From Aplectana chamaeleonis (Eukaryota; Nematoda; Chromadorea; Rhabditida; Cosmocercidae): a stretch of 64,000 nt of DNA. Within the stretch, counting starts at the first letter, position 1. Each line of letters begins with the position of its first letter. The notes under the pieces were generated by a model that ran no database searches, was not told where the DNA came from, and was given only the letters and a program-made list of their open reading frames with translations. The position numbers were made by a program, and so were the translations under genes. The DNA is taken from NCBI GenBank assembly GCA_029168955.1, contig JAPDOI010000359.1, forward strand, positions 37,501-101,500. The letters are read 5' to 3'. This document shows positions 24,065-35,420 of this stretch, in pieces.

Positions 24065-25460
24065 CAGTTGGGTGCCGTGCACTTACTCCGGCGCTCGGCA
24101 AACTCCCAGTTGGATCCAACACACTTTTCTCGGCGCACTCCCGGATGGGTCCAACACACTTTTCTCGGCGCACTCCCGGATGGGTCCAACACACTTATCC
24201 CGGCGCTTGGCGCACTCCCAATTGGGTCCTACACACTTTTCTCGGCGCACTCCCGGATGGGTCCAACACACTTTTCTCGGCGCACTCCCGGATGGGTGCA
24301 ACACACTTTTCTCGGCGCACTCCCAGTTGGTTCCATCACACTTTTCCCGGCGCTCGGCGCGCTCCCAGTTGGGTCCAACACACTTTTCCCGGCGCTCGGC
24401 GCGCTCCCAGTTGGGTCCAACACACTTTTCTCGGCGCACTCCCAGTTGGGTCCAACACACTTTTCTCGGCGCACTCCCGGATGGGTCAAACACACTTTTC
24501 TCGGCGCTCGGCGCACTCCCAGCTCGGTCCAACACACTTTTCCCGGCGCTCGGCGCGCTCCTAGTTGGGTCCAACACACTTTTCTCGGCGCTCGGCGCAC
24601 TCCCAGTTGGGTCCAACACACTTTTCCCTGCGCTCGGCGCACTCCCAGTTGGGTCCAACACACTTTTCCCGGCGCTCGGCGCGCTCCCAGTTGTGTCCAA
24701 CACACTTTTCCCGGCGCTCGGCGCACTCCCAGTTGGGTCCAACACACTTTTCCCGGCGCTCGGCGCACTCCCAGTTGGGTCCAACGCACTTAAAGGCAGT
24801 GTTCACGATAATCTTCAATTTTGAGATTATTCACTATATTGACTAAGTGACCCCCGGGTAGAACTAAAATGACGAAGAAATTGAGAAAAACGCACAGGAA
24901 GTACCCGAAATCCCTAAGTATCAGCCCGCCTTTTAAGTATCACAGGGAGTGTTTGTTGTGACAATGAAATCTTTTGCGGACCCGTCCATTGCAATTCTCT
25001 ATTCTCTATTGCTCCGTGCTTTCCTTCGGACCCTAACTAATACTTTTTTGCCTAAAATATTCCTCCATCTCTGACTAGCCCCATTTTATACCGGTGACAA
25101 CCACCATAAACATGTTCATCCAACCGGACAACTAGTCCATGTTGTAGTATAATGTCACTGAAATACGACATTTTAATGCGTTTCTCGCAGTTTCTTTGTG
25201 ATTCGGGCAACACCTGGAGGCCAACTCATCGTTTTATGTGAAAAACTCGGGAACGAAAATCATCGTGAACACTGCCTTTAACTCGGCACTCGGAGCACTC
25301 ACATTTAGGTTCAACAAACCTTTCGCGGCGCTCGACGCACTCCCAGTTGGTGCCCCACAATACCCCTGCGATTGACGCACTCCTAGTGGAGTCGCGCCTA
25401 CTTGTTTCGGCGCCCGGCGCACTCCCAGTGAAGTCCCGTCTACCTTCCCAGGGCCCGTAC
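24065..25460. repeat. GC-rich minisatellite, 35/42-bp units, split by a MITE
   Basis: About 18 tandem units read GCGCACTCCCRGWTGGGTCC followed by AACACACTTTTCYCG, in a 35-bp form and a 42-bp form that adds GCGCTCG. The array fills 24065-24789; three or four diverged units continue at 25282-25460 after the MITE at 24794-25277. Because the 35-bp unit is not a multiple of three and lacks stop triplets, long open frames appear in several frames on both strands (up to 277 codons). These are artefacts. Confidence 0.93.
24794..25277. mobile_element. TTAA-flanked AGGCAGTG MITE inside the minisatellite
   Basis: This 484-bp element has ends AGGCAGTGTTCACGATAATC and ATCGTGAACACTGCCT, flanked by TTAA at 24790-24793 and 25278-25281. 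It separates well-conserved units (left) from diverged units (right). It matches 40520-40995 closely (GGGTAGAACTAAAATGACG, GTTTGTTGT, CATGTTCATCCAACCGG). Confidence 0.9.
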
Positions 25461-25606
25461 TGCACATGCAGCCGCCCATGAGGGCGCTCAGCAAAGTTTT
25501 ACATAGGAAACTGATGATATCGCGTTATATCAGTATACGCCATCACATCATAACAACAAACCGCATTGCTTCATTTCTGAAAACAAACCGACCGAATTTC
25601 CGTTCA

Positions 25607-25699
<93 letters not shown>

Positions 25700-25714
25700 A
25701 CACACACACACACA

Positions 25715-25797
<83 letters not shown>

Positions 25798-25815
25798 ACA
25801 CACAGATGGTCACAC
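25607..25815. repeat. CA/TG microsatellite with short CT lead-in
   Basis: A short run of CT is followed by nearly 100 CA dinucleotides, interrupted only by CATA and CAGA at a few points. The Thr-His and Cys-Val open frames over it are artefacts. It is the only long pure dinucleotide repeat in the window. Confidence 0.98.
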
Positions 25816-25859
25816 ACACCAAGCAGCGTGTAGTTAGTAAGATTCGGAAAAGTCAAATC

Positions 25860-25985
25860 TTGAAATAATTCGTTTATTCGACTATTCGAGAAACTCAATT
25901 ATTCGAATAATTCGTTTAATCGACTTTTCGAGAAAACAAATTATTCGAATTATTCGTTTAGCCGAATATTCGAAAATTTTTATTC
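25860..25985. repeat. TTCGAAT-rich tandem repeat, period about 46 bp
   Basis: Two to three units share TTCGTTTAWTCGACTWTTCGAGAAA and TTATTCGAAT. A similar TCGA-rich patch, without clear tandem order, lies at 52630-52740. Function unknown. Confidence 0.65.
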
Positions 25986-26987
25986 GTTTGATATACTCTA
26001 TCTACTTAGTACATAGGATCCGGCTCATTGAGAATAATTGCAAAAATCTTTCTGCTTTACCCTGAACTGAAAGGTTTACTTTAAGTCGTGTCTGGACTAA
26101 AAAAGGCAGATTTATCTCAACTTTTAAGTAACTAGGAGATTCTTTGTCAAGAAATTTTGATAAATCCGATTTTTTTGGATATCCGAATCTTTTTTTTTTG
26201 ATTTGCGGCAAAATTATTGATTTCGAGTTTTCGGCCAATATGCTGACGTATTTTTCTTGTTTTTTTTTCTCGGCTGCGTACGCTAGTATTTAAATAGCTC
26301 TCCTGACTTTTGTTGATGTTTAATTGTTTTGTGATGACTTGAATCAAAGCCTCGAGGTTAGCGGAAAAAAATTGGAACCAAAACTCCTATTGCTCACTAT
26401 CAGATGGTTGGCTAGTGTTACTTGGTGGCTAGATTACCAGCGAATTAGGGTACGGAAACGGAATCTCACATTGTAACAAAGCTGCCGATTGGGACCGTAT
26501 CTAAAAATTTCGATTCTGAGTTGTTTTTGAACAAAAAAAGTCTGCTGAAAAAAATGTATACAAATGTAGCAGTAGCAGCTGCAACACGTCACTGCTCTCA
26601 TCCGCGCTGTTTCCATGATTGTTGACAATCCTGTTCGCCATTCTAATCATTCCGCTCAGCTGATTGCGGATGACGTCTACTTGTATCCGACGACACGCCA
26701 TTGAACTATTTGCGGAACTGTTGCACTCGCGTCAAAGACGCGCGCTGTACAGCGCAAGTGCTCAGAGACGAATCCGGTGCTAACTTCAAATGCCGTTTCA
26801 TACATATAATTCAAACAGGGGATTTCTGCACAATTTAAAGGTTTCGAGGTGGTTTTCACAACTTCAAACTACTTCAGGGGCATGCCAAGGCAAAAAAGTC
26901 GAAAACTGGTATATGGTTCTCAGCGCGTGCGATGCCTTCAACATAGACGGCAGGCTTTTTCCTGACGTTGTCAGTCCTCATCTTCAT
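25986..26987. other. Unannotated sequence
   Basis: No terminal repeats, tandem structure or recognisable protein motif were seen. The minus-strand frames at 26002-26859 are short and lysine- or serine-rich without domains. Confidence 0.35.
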
Positions 26988-27256
26988 TGATCAGGTGTGC
27001 GGTCCTAATACTAGACCGTGCCCTTTGTCACGGTTCTCAGCTACAGTTCGAACACAATCATTTAATCTTTTACTATCGCAATCTCTGCTCTGCTGGGTAA
27101 GTATAACATCGCCACCAAACTGTTTTTCATTGCTGAATTACTCTCCATCAAGACACTCAAGCAAATTCGAAGTCTACGTCCAGGCTACCTTATCCACACA
27201 TTATCCAAAAGCGCTATTAGCGCGTGTTCCATAAGACGATCTAGCGTTCTTCCTAA

Positions 27257-27705
27257 GGGCGGTGTTCACGATTAATCTCGAGTTTTCAGTGTGAAGCACT
27301 ATGCTGGCAGATGCTGATGGGGATAGGGTCAAAGAAAGCGGCGAAAACAGAGCAGAAATCGCTAAAAACGGACGAGGAATAATTTTCGTAAGCCTGCTTA
27401 GCTCGCTCCACCCCCCCCCCGTTCTGACGAGCTTGTGGCGCCACGAACGTTTTCGATGGGAAATTGCCAAGCAACTACGACTAGTTCAGCCTGATGGATT
27501 TGCGCACATTTCGCTATTAGCGCTCGCTTGCGGAACTACTAGCAGGGCCCGTAAGCTCGTCCGTGCCCTGAGCCTGTACGTACGTTAGAAACCGCTATTT
27601 TGCTCATTCTGAGCGGCTTCCTTGCTGTTCCTTACCTATTCGCTGACTCACGACCAAACAACCCCATTTTTGGGTCAAACTCGAAAATGATGTCCATCAC
27701 TGTCT
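27257..27705. mobile_element. AGGCAGTG-group MITE inside RTE copy 3
   Basis: The ends GGGCGGTGTTCACGAT and CACTGTCT are flanked by CTAA (27253-27256) and TCAA (27706-27709). RTE copy 1 reads TTCTTAGTATATGCC at this place, so the target was again a TTAG/TTAA tetramer. The interior matches 20491-20953 (GGCAGATGCTGATGGGGATA, GACGAGCTTGTGGCGCC). Confidence 0.82.
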
Positions 27706-28169
27706 TCAATATACGCCTTCACAGTCGACGTCAACTTCTCAAAAAGTTTGAGGAGGTGCATCGAGATGCTAGCACGTCCCCTCGTGTTGAACGTTGGTGA
27801 ATCGAATTGACCACAAAGACATGGTCCGCATCTCGTTCTTTACTGGCCCTCTACTACGGTAATCGACGCATTTTCGGTCGACCCCGGAGTGCGTTGGCGA
27901 CCTGGTAAGCGATCGATAGGTTGCTGTCGCTACTTGAAATTCACCAGATGGACGGCGGAGTGGCGTGGTGGGTGGGTGAGTAGCGGCAGCGACGTGCTGA
28001 TTGCTCACGGGGGCTAGTAGAAGGCAAGTGAGAACCGTGAGCTTGTTCTCCTCGTTATGAACAGAGTATAAACGTCTTTGCTGATGCACACATACCAATG
28101 AAAATATACGAGTCAGACAGCTTCTTCTCCGTGCCATCCGACCTTTCCATCTACGCCACGCTGCGCATG

Positions 28170-28417
28170 GAGATGTTGACCGAATTCACAGCGCGGGTGC
28201 AGCCAAGGATCAGTTACTGTGGCACACGTGACGCGTTCGACGGAAAACCTCGTTGTTGGGTCGCGTTAACCATGCGCCCCACTGAAAAAAAAAGCTGGAT
28301 GGCGCTTGGTTAAAGCGCCCCAACGACGAAGTGAACGAAGTTCCGTCCCACGCGTCATGTCTGCCAGCCGAACTGCTCCTGAGTCCCGCCCGCGCTGTGA
28401 ATTCGATCAACATCCCG
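28170..28417. mobile_element. 248-bp MITE with probable 8-bp target duplication, in RTE copy 3
   Basis: The left end GAGATGTTGACCGAATTC is mirrored at the right (GAATTCGATCAACATCCC). TGCGCATG on the left and TGCACATG on the right may be an 8-bp duplication with one later change, which would suggest the hAT or P superfamily. The flanks join to restore the RTE sequence that corresponds to 1055-1080 of copy 1. Confidence 0.7.
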
Positions 28418-28669
28418 TGCACATGTCTCCGATCCGTACCGCATTACAGGGAGAATGGGTAATGCATATACCCCGTTTCCATTCTGTTGGTCATTCTAGA
28501 GCGCGGAGACCCTACACTTTCACTCTGCGTATTTTGCCTACGCAATGAAACTACACGCAGTGCCGCCTACCGTTAATAGAAAATAAAATTGATGTCTGCC
28601 GTCACTCTCATGCCTGGGTCAGGTGCCCCTAGGATGTTCCCGTCCAGGGAGACTGAATTTAGACGCGTA

Positions 28670-28946
28670 CTGTGCTACTCTGGGCCAAATTCCGGCCTGC
28701 GATTGCGTCTCGACACGCTTTGCGGCCGCGCGCGCCCGAGTCGGTCGAGTTTCCAGCGCCAAAGCCGACGCTATGTGACTTTTTTATTCAGTTTTCTCCA
28801 ACTTGTTTTTGTTTTCAGTTTACAAACCCCACATAGAGTCAACAGATCGACGGCTGCGACGCTGGAAACTCTCCGACTCGGGGCCCGCGGCCGCAAAGCG
28901 TGTCGACACGCAAATGCGGACCGGAATTAGGCCCAGAGAAACACAG
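28670..28946. mobile_element. TA-flanked CCGGTCCGCA-family MITE, copy 1
   Basis: Starting CTGTGCTACTCTGGGCCAAA and ending with the inverse (CCCAGAGAAACACAG), with TA at both sides (28668-28669, 28947-28948), it resembles a Tc1/mariner-type MITE. Long arms carry AATTCCGGCCTGCG, GTCTCGACACGC and TTTGCGGCCGC. It closely matches 43876-44154 and is inserted in RTE copy 3. Confidence 0.85.
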
Positions 28947-29190
28947 TAGTTCAACTTTTTTTTGATGAGGTACTTCAAGAACTCCATCGAAAAACCGAAT
29001 GCAGATGTAGCTTCCACACATCGTTGTTGGATACCTGCTGTGTAAGTACCAATTTTCTGCGGCATGCAGCCTAGATAACAAAAAAAACAGGCTGTCATAC
29101 CCTCGAATGCCGCTACCTCGATTCTACCTCCGTTAGTACATAATCCTTTCTCAAATTCGGACAAAACTGAAAATTGCTTGACTCCGTGTT

Positions 29191-30032
29191 TCTTCAGCTG
29201 GTAAAGCAGAAGCCTGTGTGCTTGCTTCTATTGCTCTTCCATCCTTGTTTCAAAGATGTATCCTACCGATCAAATTGAGTGTTGATCCTACGTCTCAAGG
29301 TATAACATTACGAATTCTGTAATGTCGTGTGTCTAGAGGGATTTGTGTTTGATGTTTAGTTTATATAAGCAGGTCTTGTTGTTGACGTTGATTGTCAACG
29401 AGTGATTTCACTGTTGCGAGTCGTCTTGACAACCGGAGAATAATACAAAGCTAGTGATGAATCAATCCGTGTTTGGAGAGTGGAAAGAAGGGAAGGGGGA
29501 GGTGCCAGTGACTAGGATGGTCTTGCAGAGTTGAAGTTAATTAGGCCACGCCCACTCTGTTTTTCTTACTTTTTCTCGCTCGCTCAACTATGTGCACTGG
29601 TTGTAAAGTGGGTTATGGTATACCGTAGATTAGAACAGAAATCGTCTCATGTTCCACTTGGAACTGGCACGTTATTTATTTTTGACAACATTTGGAAGAA
29701 ATTGAACAAAAGTTCATTTGGAGAGCTTTGATGGGCTGAAAATCATATCAAGCTTTTGAAGTTTTTGAATATATTTCAAACTTTTCCAGAACACAACATT
29801 ACCCAATCCGAAGAGAAATCAATAATTTATCGGAGCTCCCATAAGAAAAAAACTGAAAATGCAATTTGTGGAGACACTGTCCTTAATGAACCTTGAAGAT
29901 CCAAATATCCAATTCTTCTTCGAAAACAAGTAACAAAGATGAATACAGGAATACGTGCAAAATGTAGCCATGCAAAATGATAAATCAAATCCGCCTTTAT
30001 AAGCAGGGGAAATCACCTAGTTAGAAGCTCAA
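29191..30032. other. Unannotated sequence
   Basis: No motif-bearing frame or repeat structure was found. A short direct pair, GTTGTTGACGTTGATTGTCAACG, lies near 29378-29400 as an imperfect palindrome. Confidence 0.35.
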
Positions 30033-30492
30033 AGGCAGCATACACGCTTGTAAACGTGGTTGAGTTAACGACGTGAATCGAACCTTATGGCTTACAACAT
30101 AATGATTACGCATTTTGAAGTGTCAAAAACGACCCACAATGCCGCTACATGAGTTAGAAGTTGGCCCGCCCTGTATTTTCACGCCCCCTGTATTTGCCCT
30201 TTTCCTCCAACGCAGGGGTTTTGGGCCATCTTCGCAGTCAGTGACGTGTGTGGTTCACTTGTTGGGCAATCTACCTACAGTACCGACGGTGAATATGACC
30301 CAGCAACCTTGCGTTGCAGGAAAGGGGCAAATACAGGGGGCGTGAAAATACAGGGCGGGGCCAACTTCTAAGTAATGTAGCGGCATAGTGGGCCGTTTTT
30401 GACACTTCAAAATGCGTAGGCGTTGTAATCTGGGCCACACCATTCTATTTTCGTAGTTATCTAAATCACATTTACGAGCGTGTATGCTGCCT
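30033..30492. mobile_element. MITE with AGGCAGCATACACGC ends and long arms
   Basis: The left end follows TCAA and the right end GCGTGTATGCTGCCT precedes TTAA (30493-30496). The arms pair over more than 150 bp (GAAGTGTCAAAAACG, CCGCTACAT, AACTTCTAA, TACAGGGCG), so the element can fold almost fully. The two arms differ by a few changes only. It is another AGGC-ended subfamily with its own interior. Confidence 0.85.
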
Positions 30493-30566
30493 TTAATAAA
30501 GACCAGCATGATATTCTTATGATTATTGAGAAGATTCTACGAAAATTGTTAACTCGTTAGGCTCTA

Positions 30567-31210
30567 AGGTGGTGTTCACGATGAGAAAGGTGCACGTTTC
30601 ATCGCGGAAACTTGAGTTTTGGGTCCATCTAAGACTTCGTGCATACTTCCCGCGACGCGCGACAGCGACAGTAGATAATATCTATGTCGAATTTCGATCG
30701 ATAAGGCTGATTAACACCTTGCGCGTCGCTCGTCGCGGTATGTATGCATTAGGCCTAAGAAGAGTAAGGGCGGGAGCACGACAATAAAACGGCCAGGAAG
30801 TGGGTGGAAATCCCTTGGACCAGTCGATCCATTGAATCCCCTCGCCCTAACAGTTGCCCATCGTTCGTTTCACCAGAGGAAACACTGACCGATTTTTCGA
30901 ATATTCTTTATCCCGGAAGGTTTTAACATTCAAGCATGTGCATCGAATCATTATATATTTAAAGAGTTTTCGGTGCAAGAAAAAGAAAATGAAGTCACTT
31001 ACACAATAATTTTGAAGCGCAAAACAATTTCCGACGTGTGGATTGTCCAGAGTCCGCAGTCCCCGAAAATTACATAAACCAGACAGTTTTTTTTTCTGAA
31101 TTTTGATAGTTTTGTAAGGTCTTTCTCCTGATACCTCTTAGTTCATGGGCTTGTCAACTCAAAAACATCGGAAACTAGGATGCGATTTTTCTAATCGTGA
31201 ACACTGCTCT
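30567..31210. mobile_element. MITE of the AGGCAGTG group, diverged, 644 bp
   Basis: The ends AGGTGGTGTTCACGATGAG and ATCGTGAACACTGCTCT are the group termini with changes. The interior differs and includes CGCGACAGCGACAGTA at about 30657. The greater length suggests an additional insertion that I could not delimit. Confidence 0.65.
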
Positions 31211-31229
31211 TCAATTCTTGCTGAAAAAA

Positions 31230-32080
31230 GCTTCGTACATATCAGTTGATGCGTTATTGTTTTCACGTTACAAAGCATACAATATCCCCCTCAAGTTTTC
31301 TAAAAACGGCAAGCATTTTCCAAATTTGGCAAAAAGGAACGTTCGGTGCATGTCAATTTTTTGAACGCAGACCTTTTTGGATTCTGAAAACACTATTGTA
31401 TTCTCAGCTCGATTTCCTACCTACCAATGTGGTTCGTGGACGGGAAATTTCTAAAATCGCTTTGTTTTTGAATGAAATTGTTTTTGCAGTATTGTACAAG
31501 TAATAGAATTGCAACATGTGTCGTGAATTAGATACAGGTGGAACAATCTCGAAATTTGTGCAAGTTGAATTTTCGAGATCTTTCATTTAACCTTCTAGGG
31601 TTTTCCCAACACGAGTCAGACTTCTCAGGAAGTTACCAAGTGTTTTTAATGATGGATTGCGAAAATTCAACCTGCTCAAATCTTGAGATTGTCTCACCTT
31701 CATCTGATTCACGAAGAACAGAAAGAGATCGCTGTTCTATTACATGTAAAAATACTACTCGAAGTTTCTCCGCACTCCGCCGCTCGCGACGATTTTGATA
31801 AGCGACAGCAAAACCGATTTCATACAAAAACAAAACCATTTCAGTAAGCTATGGTACACAAAGCACATTATTAAGTAGGAATCTGAGCTATGAACATGAT
31901 AGCGTTTTCATAATCCAAAAAAGTCTTCGTTTAAAAAAGTTACAAGCATCGGACTTTTTTTTCGCCAAGTTTGGCAAATGCTCCCCGCTTTTACAAAACT
32001 TATTATTAATGCGGGCATTGTAGCTCTGGTACATAGCGTATTCTCCGGACCTCAAATATCTCTTGTTGCCTGTGAACATC
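31230..32080. repeat. Large imperfect inverted repeat
   Basis: The left arm (GGCAAGCATTTTCCAAATTTGGC at about 31305, then TTTTTGGATTCTGAAAACACTAT near 31375) is inverted at 31890-31990 (TTTTCATAATCCAAAAAAG, CCAAGTTTGGCAAATGC). A second inner pair (TTTTTGAATGAAATTGTTTTTGC near 31470 and ACCGATTTCATACAAAAAC near 31815) supports one structure of about 850 bp. Termini are worn. It is probably a foldback transposon. Confidence 0.7.
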
Positions 32081-32367
32081 TTAAGAGTTGAAAAACCTTG
32101 CCATCACTTATGTACTAAATGAGCTCAGCCGTGTGCATTGATCAGTCGGCTTCGCTTCTATCGACGATCACCATGCTAAAGAGGAGGGATATTTCAAGTT
32201 TTACCCCACTGGATTCTCGAAACTTATTCGGGACTTAGTCTGCCTCCCTTATCTGTCTCGATCCAGTTACCTGTTAACCATTAATCTGAAGCTCCGGGTA
32301 TAAACATACACTGTAATGCTTCTTGTGTGGAAACATAATCAGAGAAGAATAGAAATTGTCACGTTAA

Positions 32368-32852
32368 AGGCACTGTTCGCGATAAATATCGCTTTTCTGC
32401 TTTTTCGCCTATCTTGAAACCGGTCCCATTCTGATTCCAATGATACTTCTGTAATCGTACAAGACCTTCTGGGAATGGAGTTATGGTCCCTCAAAAATTG
32501 AGCTAGGGAAAATGGTAGACGAGTTGTCCGAGGCTTGTAACTTCCGTCTTCTGCAGCCGATGTATGCGAGCTGAAATGAGTAAAGAGAGAAGTTGAGATT
32601 GAAGGGAAGAACGGGGCTTTTCATCGGAAGCCATCGCTCAACTCACGATTTCGAGCGTTCCTCTGTTCACGTCGAGGGGAGGGAAGAGGCGGGACCTGCC
32701 CATAATGGCGGGGTTTTCGCACTTTTCTAAGCCGTTTTGCGGCTCCTGGGTAGCTTTTCGTCCCGTTTTTTTGACGCTGTTCTGCTTCTGAAAGCCACGA
32801 GAAGCGTTTGCCTTGGAAAAATCGAGGATGAAGTTTATCGCGAACAGTGCCT
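32368..32852. mobile_element. TTAA-flanked MITE, AGGCACTGTTCGCG subfamily
   Basis: This 485-bp element starts AGGCACTGTTCGCGATAAA and ends TTATCGCGAACAGTGCCT, with TTAA at 32364-32367 and 32853-32856. The interior shares the GGTAGACGAGTTGTCCGAGG and AACTTCCGTCTTCTGC blocks with 35421-35908, which links the subfamilies through common internal sequence as well as through their ends. A right-end fragment of this subfamily is at 53880-53900. Confidence 0.9.
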
Positions 32853-34001
32853 TTAATAATTTGCCATCGACAAAAATTTCTCACTGAAGTGGTGTAGTTT
32901 TTTTTTCTAAAGTTTCCTGTGTTTAGGGGCCGATATCGTCATGTCTTCATCATCTTTTAGGATGTTTCCCTACTTCCTAGTCTGTTCACAGCTTCAGCCA
33001 CAGCCCCTCTCTCCATGGAGAAGAACGGTGTGTGAATGAAGACACACCGCTCTCCATTTCTTTTATACCATACCCCTTATCAATTAGGTATTGTCAATTT
33101 TGTTTACAATTGGAATTTTGCGGTGATGACAATTTAGAATCTTTCCCGAACAACCCCCTCAGACTTGGTCGAAAAACCGACCGAGTCCGACTGAGACCTG
33201 GGAGAACAAGAGTTTGTGGGTTTGTGTGAGGGTGTTCTCTCACACAAACAGCCGTTCCAAGCTGAACCTCCTCCGAGTTATGACATCACCGCCGCCAAAC
33301 CAACCGAGGGTCGACCCGCAACCGTGGCTTCCGTCCGGTTGCTCCTGCGGCCACTGATCCTCTCGCAGTGTGAACGACGCTTGGATAAAATAATGCTCTC
33401 ACCTCAGGGTTGCTATGGAAGTTCTCTACCTCTTTCTCTAGAAGTTGGCTCTAGAAGTCTGATGAAAAAAGTCACCTAAACTTGCTCTACAGGGGTTATT
33501 TGAGGCGCTGAGCACGAATACGGCGTCTATTCTCTGTTTTACGGAATATTACGATAATATTAGATAGCTGATTAAAATTTGCAAATGTTTTGCGGGAGTA
33601 AAGGAATGCAGGAAACATGAATATAAACATAATGTTGATGACTGACCGATAGTGGTGCCCTTCATTTTCACGTTTCACGGTTTTACGCATTACAAGGGAG
33701 GTACCAAAAGTGTAGGTCTGAACGAGGAAATTCTAATGCCATGTGAGAATCACCATGTCTTGAATGGTTAGATATGAGCATCTCGCAGCGAGTCCTTGAT
33801 ACCAACGAGCTACAAGCTTGAAACTATAGGTCAAAGCAGGTACGGTAGCGGTCATAAATCTATTGGCATGACCTTTTCGCGAATGTTTTTATACCAATCT
33901 CGGCTTTGCCTTAGCGAAATTTGATGAAACCTTAGTATGTTATGGGATATCACAGCCCTTGCTTTACATATACACAAAACTTGGTTCTGATGATGCAGTT
34001 T
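32853..34001. other. Mostly unannotated; short stem-loop and GC-rich patch
   Basis: A 15-bp stem (GGAGAAGAACGGTGTGTG / CACACCGCTCTCC) is at 33014-33058. At 33240-33370 the words CCTCCGAGTTATGACATCACCG and GTCCGGTTGCTCC resemble the interior of the transposon at 44820-45548 and are likely an old fragment of it. The rest is not recognisable. Confidence 0.45.
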
Positions 34002-34005
34002 TTAA

Positions 34006-34559
34006 AGGCATCGTTCGCGCTGGAAACCGCTTTTAATTTTTCAGGCTCGGTTACATGAATGAACCGGATAGACCACACCGGTAAAGTTAGGCGCGTAAAA
34101 AACGTAAGGTAAGGAGGCTGGAAGGGGTTAAAGATGAGGATCCGCCACCAGATCTCACCAGCCATCTAGCACAAGGAACAAAAGCGCCATGTCAGGCGCA
34201 AGAGATACTGTATTACAAACTCTTATCTCGCAAAATCTTCTCATCAAAACTTGCCTAGTGAAAGCTTTATATTTATAGGTGACTGTGGTATAAAAAAAGA
34301 TAAAAGGAATCTTTTAATCGAGAAAGTTTAAAGCGTAAAACCACTTCAGACAATCAGAAAAACTTCGGGCGTATTGCACTGGAAACGCCGAACTCGACGG
34401 AGTTGGCGAAAAATCAAATATTAAAAAGGTTTTTAAACGCGTTCATTTTTCGAAAGCTAGAGTTTTTTGGGGTTTCTTCGCTATTATCGCTTACCTCAAG
34501 AGCTTGCCTGGTCAAAAACATAGAAAAATAAGACACCGTTTTTTGTGCGTACGATGCCT
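34006..34559. mobile_element. TTAA-flanked MITE, AGGCATCGT subfamily
   Basis: The ends AGGCATCGTTCGCGC and GCGTACGATGCCT are bounded by TTAA (34002-34005, 34560-34563). The 554-bp interior is not shared with the other subfamilies that I can see. No coding sequence. Confidence 0.78.
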
Positions 34560-35018
34560 TTAAATATGGAATTTTTTTAATTCGTGATGATATTTGAAAT
34601 CAGGAGTATTCCCTCAAAACATGGCTAGTACAATTCAAACCCAAAGCAGTTATTCGCCATTCAAAGGTCTTCGAAACCGTGGTATGACCTTGATAAAAAT
34701 TATCTCCATCGGATTTCTTTTGGAAATAATTTCGAAATAAATATATGTAGGCGATCTTGCACCTCTTAAGTATCTCCCTTTGACGTTATAGAAAAGGAGC
34801 CAAATTTATGTACCAGTACTTTGTCAAAGCTCATAAAGCACATACTTTGGAATGGTTCGAGGGCGAATAATTCTATATGGGTGAATTTCCAAAATTTAAC
34901 TCCAACCTGTTCAATTTTCGGTCTTTCGAAAAAATCTGATAGGCTATTTTCTCAAAGGTTATACGACGGTTCAGAAGATCTTCAAGTAGTGAATAACTAC
35001 TACGGGTTTGGAATTGTA

Positions 35019-35255
35019 CAGTTGACCGCAATGTTAAAAGGACCTGGTGCGGTTGCGGACTCGCACTAAATTACGGTAGAATGTGGCACTTTGCCAGATT
35101 TCGTCATCGATCGGCGCCAATCGTTGTCTCTCTGCTCACGAGAATATCAGCTGTGGCGCCGATCGACGACGAAATCTGGCAAAGTGCCAGATTCTACCGT
35201 AGTTTTAGTGCGAGTCCGCAACCGCACCATGTCCTTTTAACATTGCGGTCAACTG
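35019..35255. mobile_element. TA-flanked palindromic MITE, 237 bp, copy 1
   Basis: The two halves are nearly perfect inverses (CAGTTGACCGCAATGTTAA, GGTGCGGTTGCGGACTCGCA, GGTAGAATSTGGCACTTTGC, CAGATTTCGTC), with a short centre at about 35130-35150. TA lies on each side (35017-35018, 35256-35257), as for Tc1/mariner relatives. A second copy is at 61877-62105. Confidence 0.92.
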
Positions 35256-35420
35256 TAATAGCCATGTTTTGAGCGAATTTTCCTAATTGTAAATATCACC
35301 ACGAAATCATAAATAAATTCCATATTTCAAACTGCACCCTCAAAACCAAAATTTGTGTATGTGTAAAGCAAAGGTTGTGATGACCCATAACATACTAAAG
35401 TTTCATCAAGTTTCGCTTAA

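Larger units (their letters stand above)
26988..29190 (-). mobile_element. RTE LINE copy 3 (3' half), broken by several insertions
   Basis: Blocks at 26988-27252, 27710-27800, 28085-28160, 28426-28560 and 28950-29190 align in order to positions 590-1300 of copy 1. They cover the end of the RT and the C-terminal domain; the last encodes CYLGCMPQKIG, equivalent to CYLGCLLKNDG of copy 1. The gaps hold MITEs at 27257-27705, 28170-28417 and 28670-28946, plus an unidentified segment at 27800-28085. The divergence from copy 1 is much greater than that of copy 2, and many stops are present, so this is the oldest of the three. The 5' half is absent, as expected of LINE truncation. Confidence 0.8.

Noticed and set aside
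23960..24824. Long open frames (up to 277 codons) on both strands
   Set aside because: They are translations of the stop-free 35/42-bp minisatellite and cycle through the same peptides in all frames.
25466..25898. His-Thr and Cys-Val repeat proteins
   Set aside because: They are translations of the CA microsatellite.
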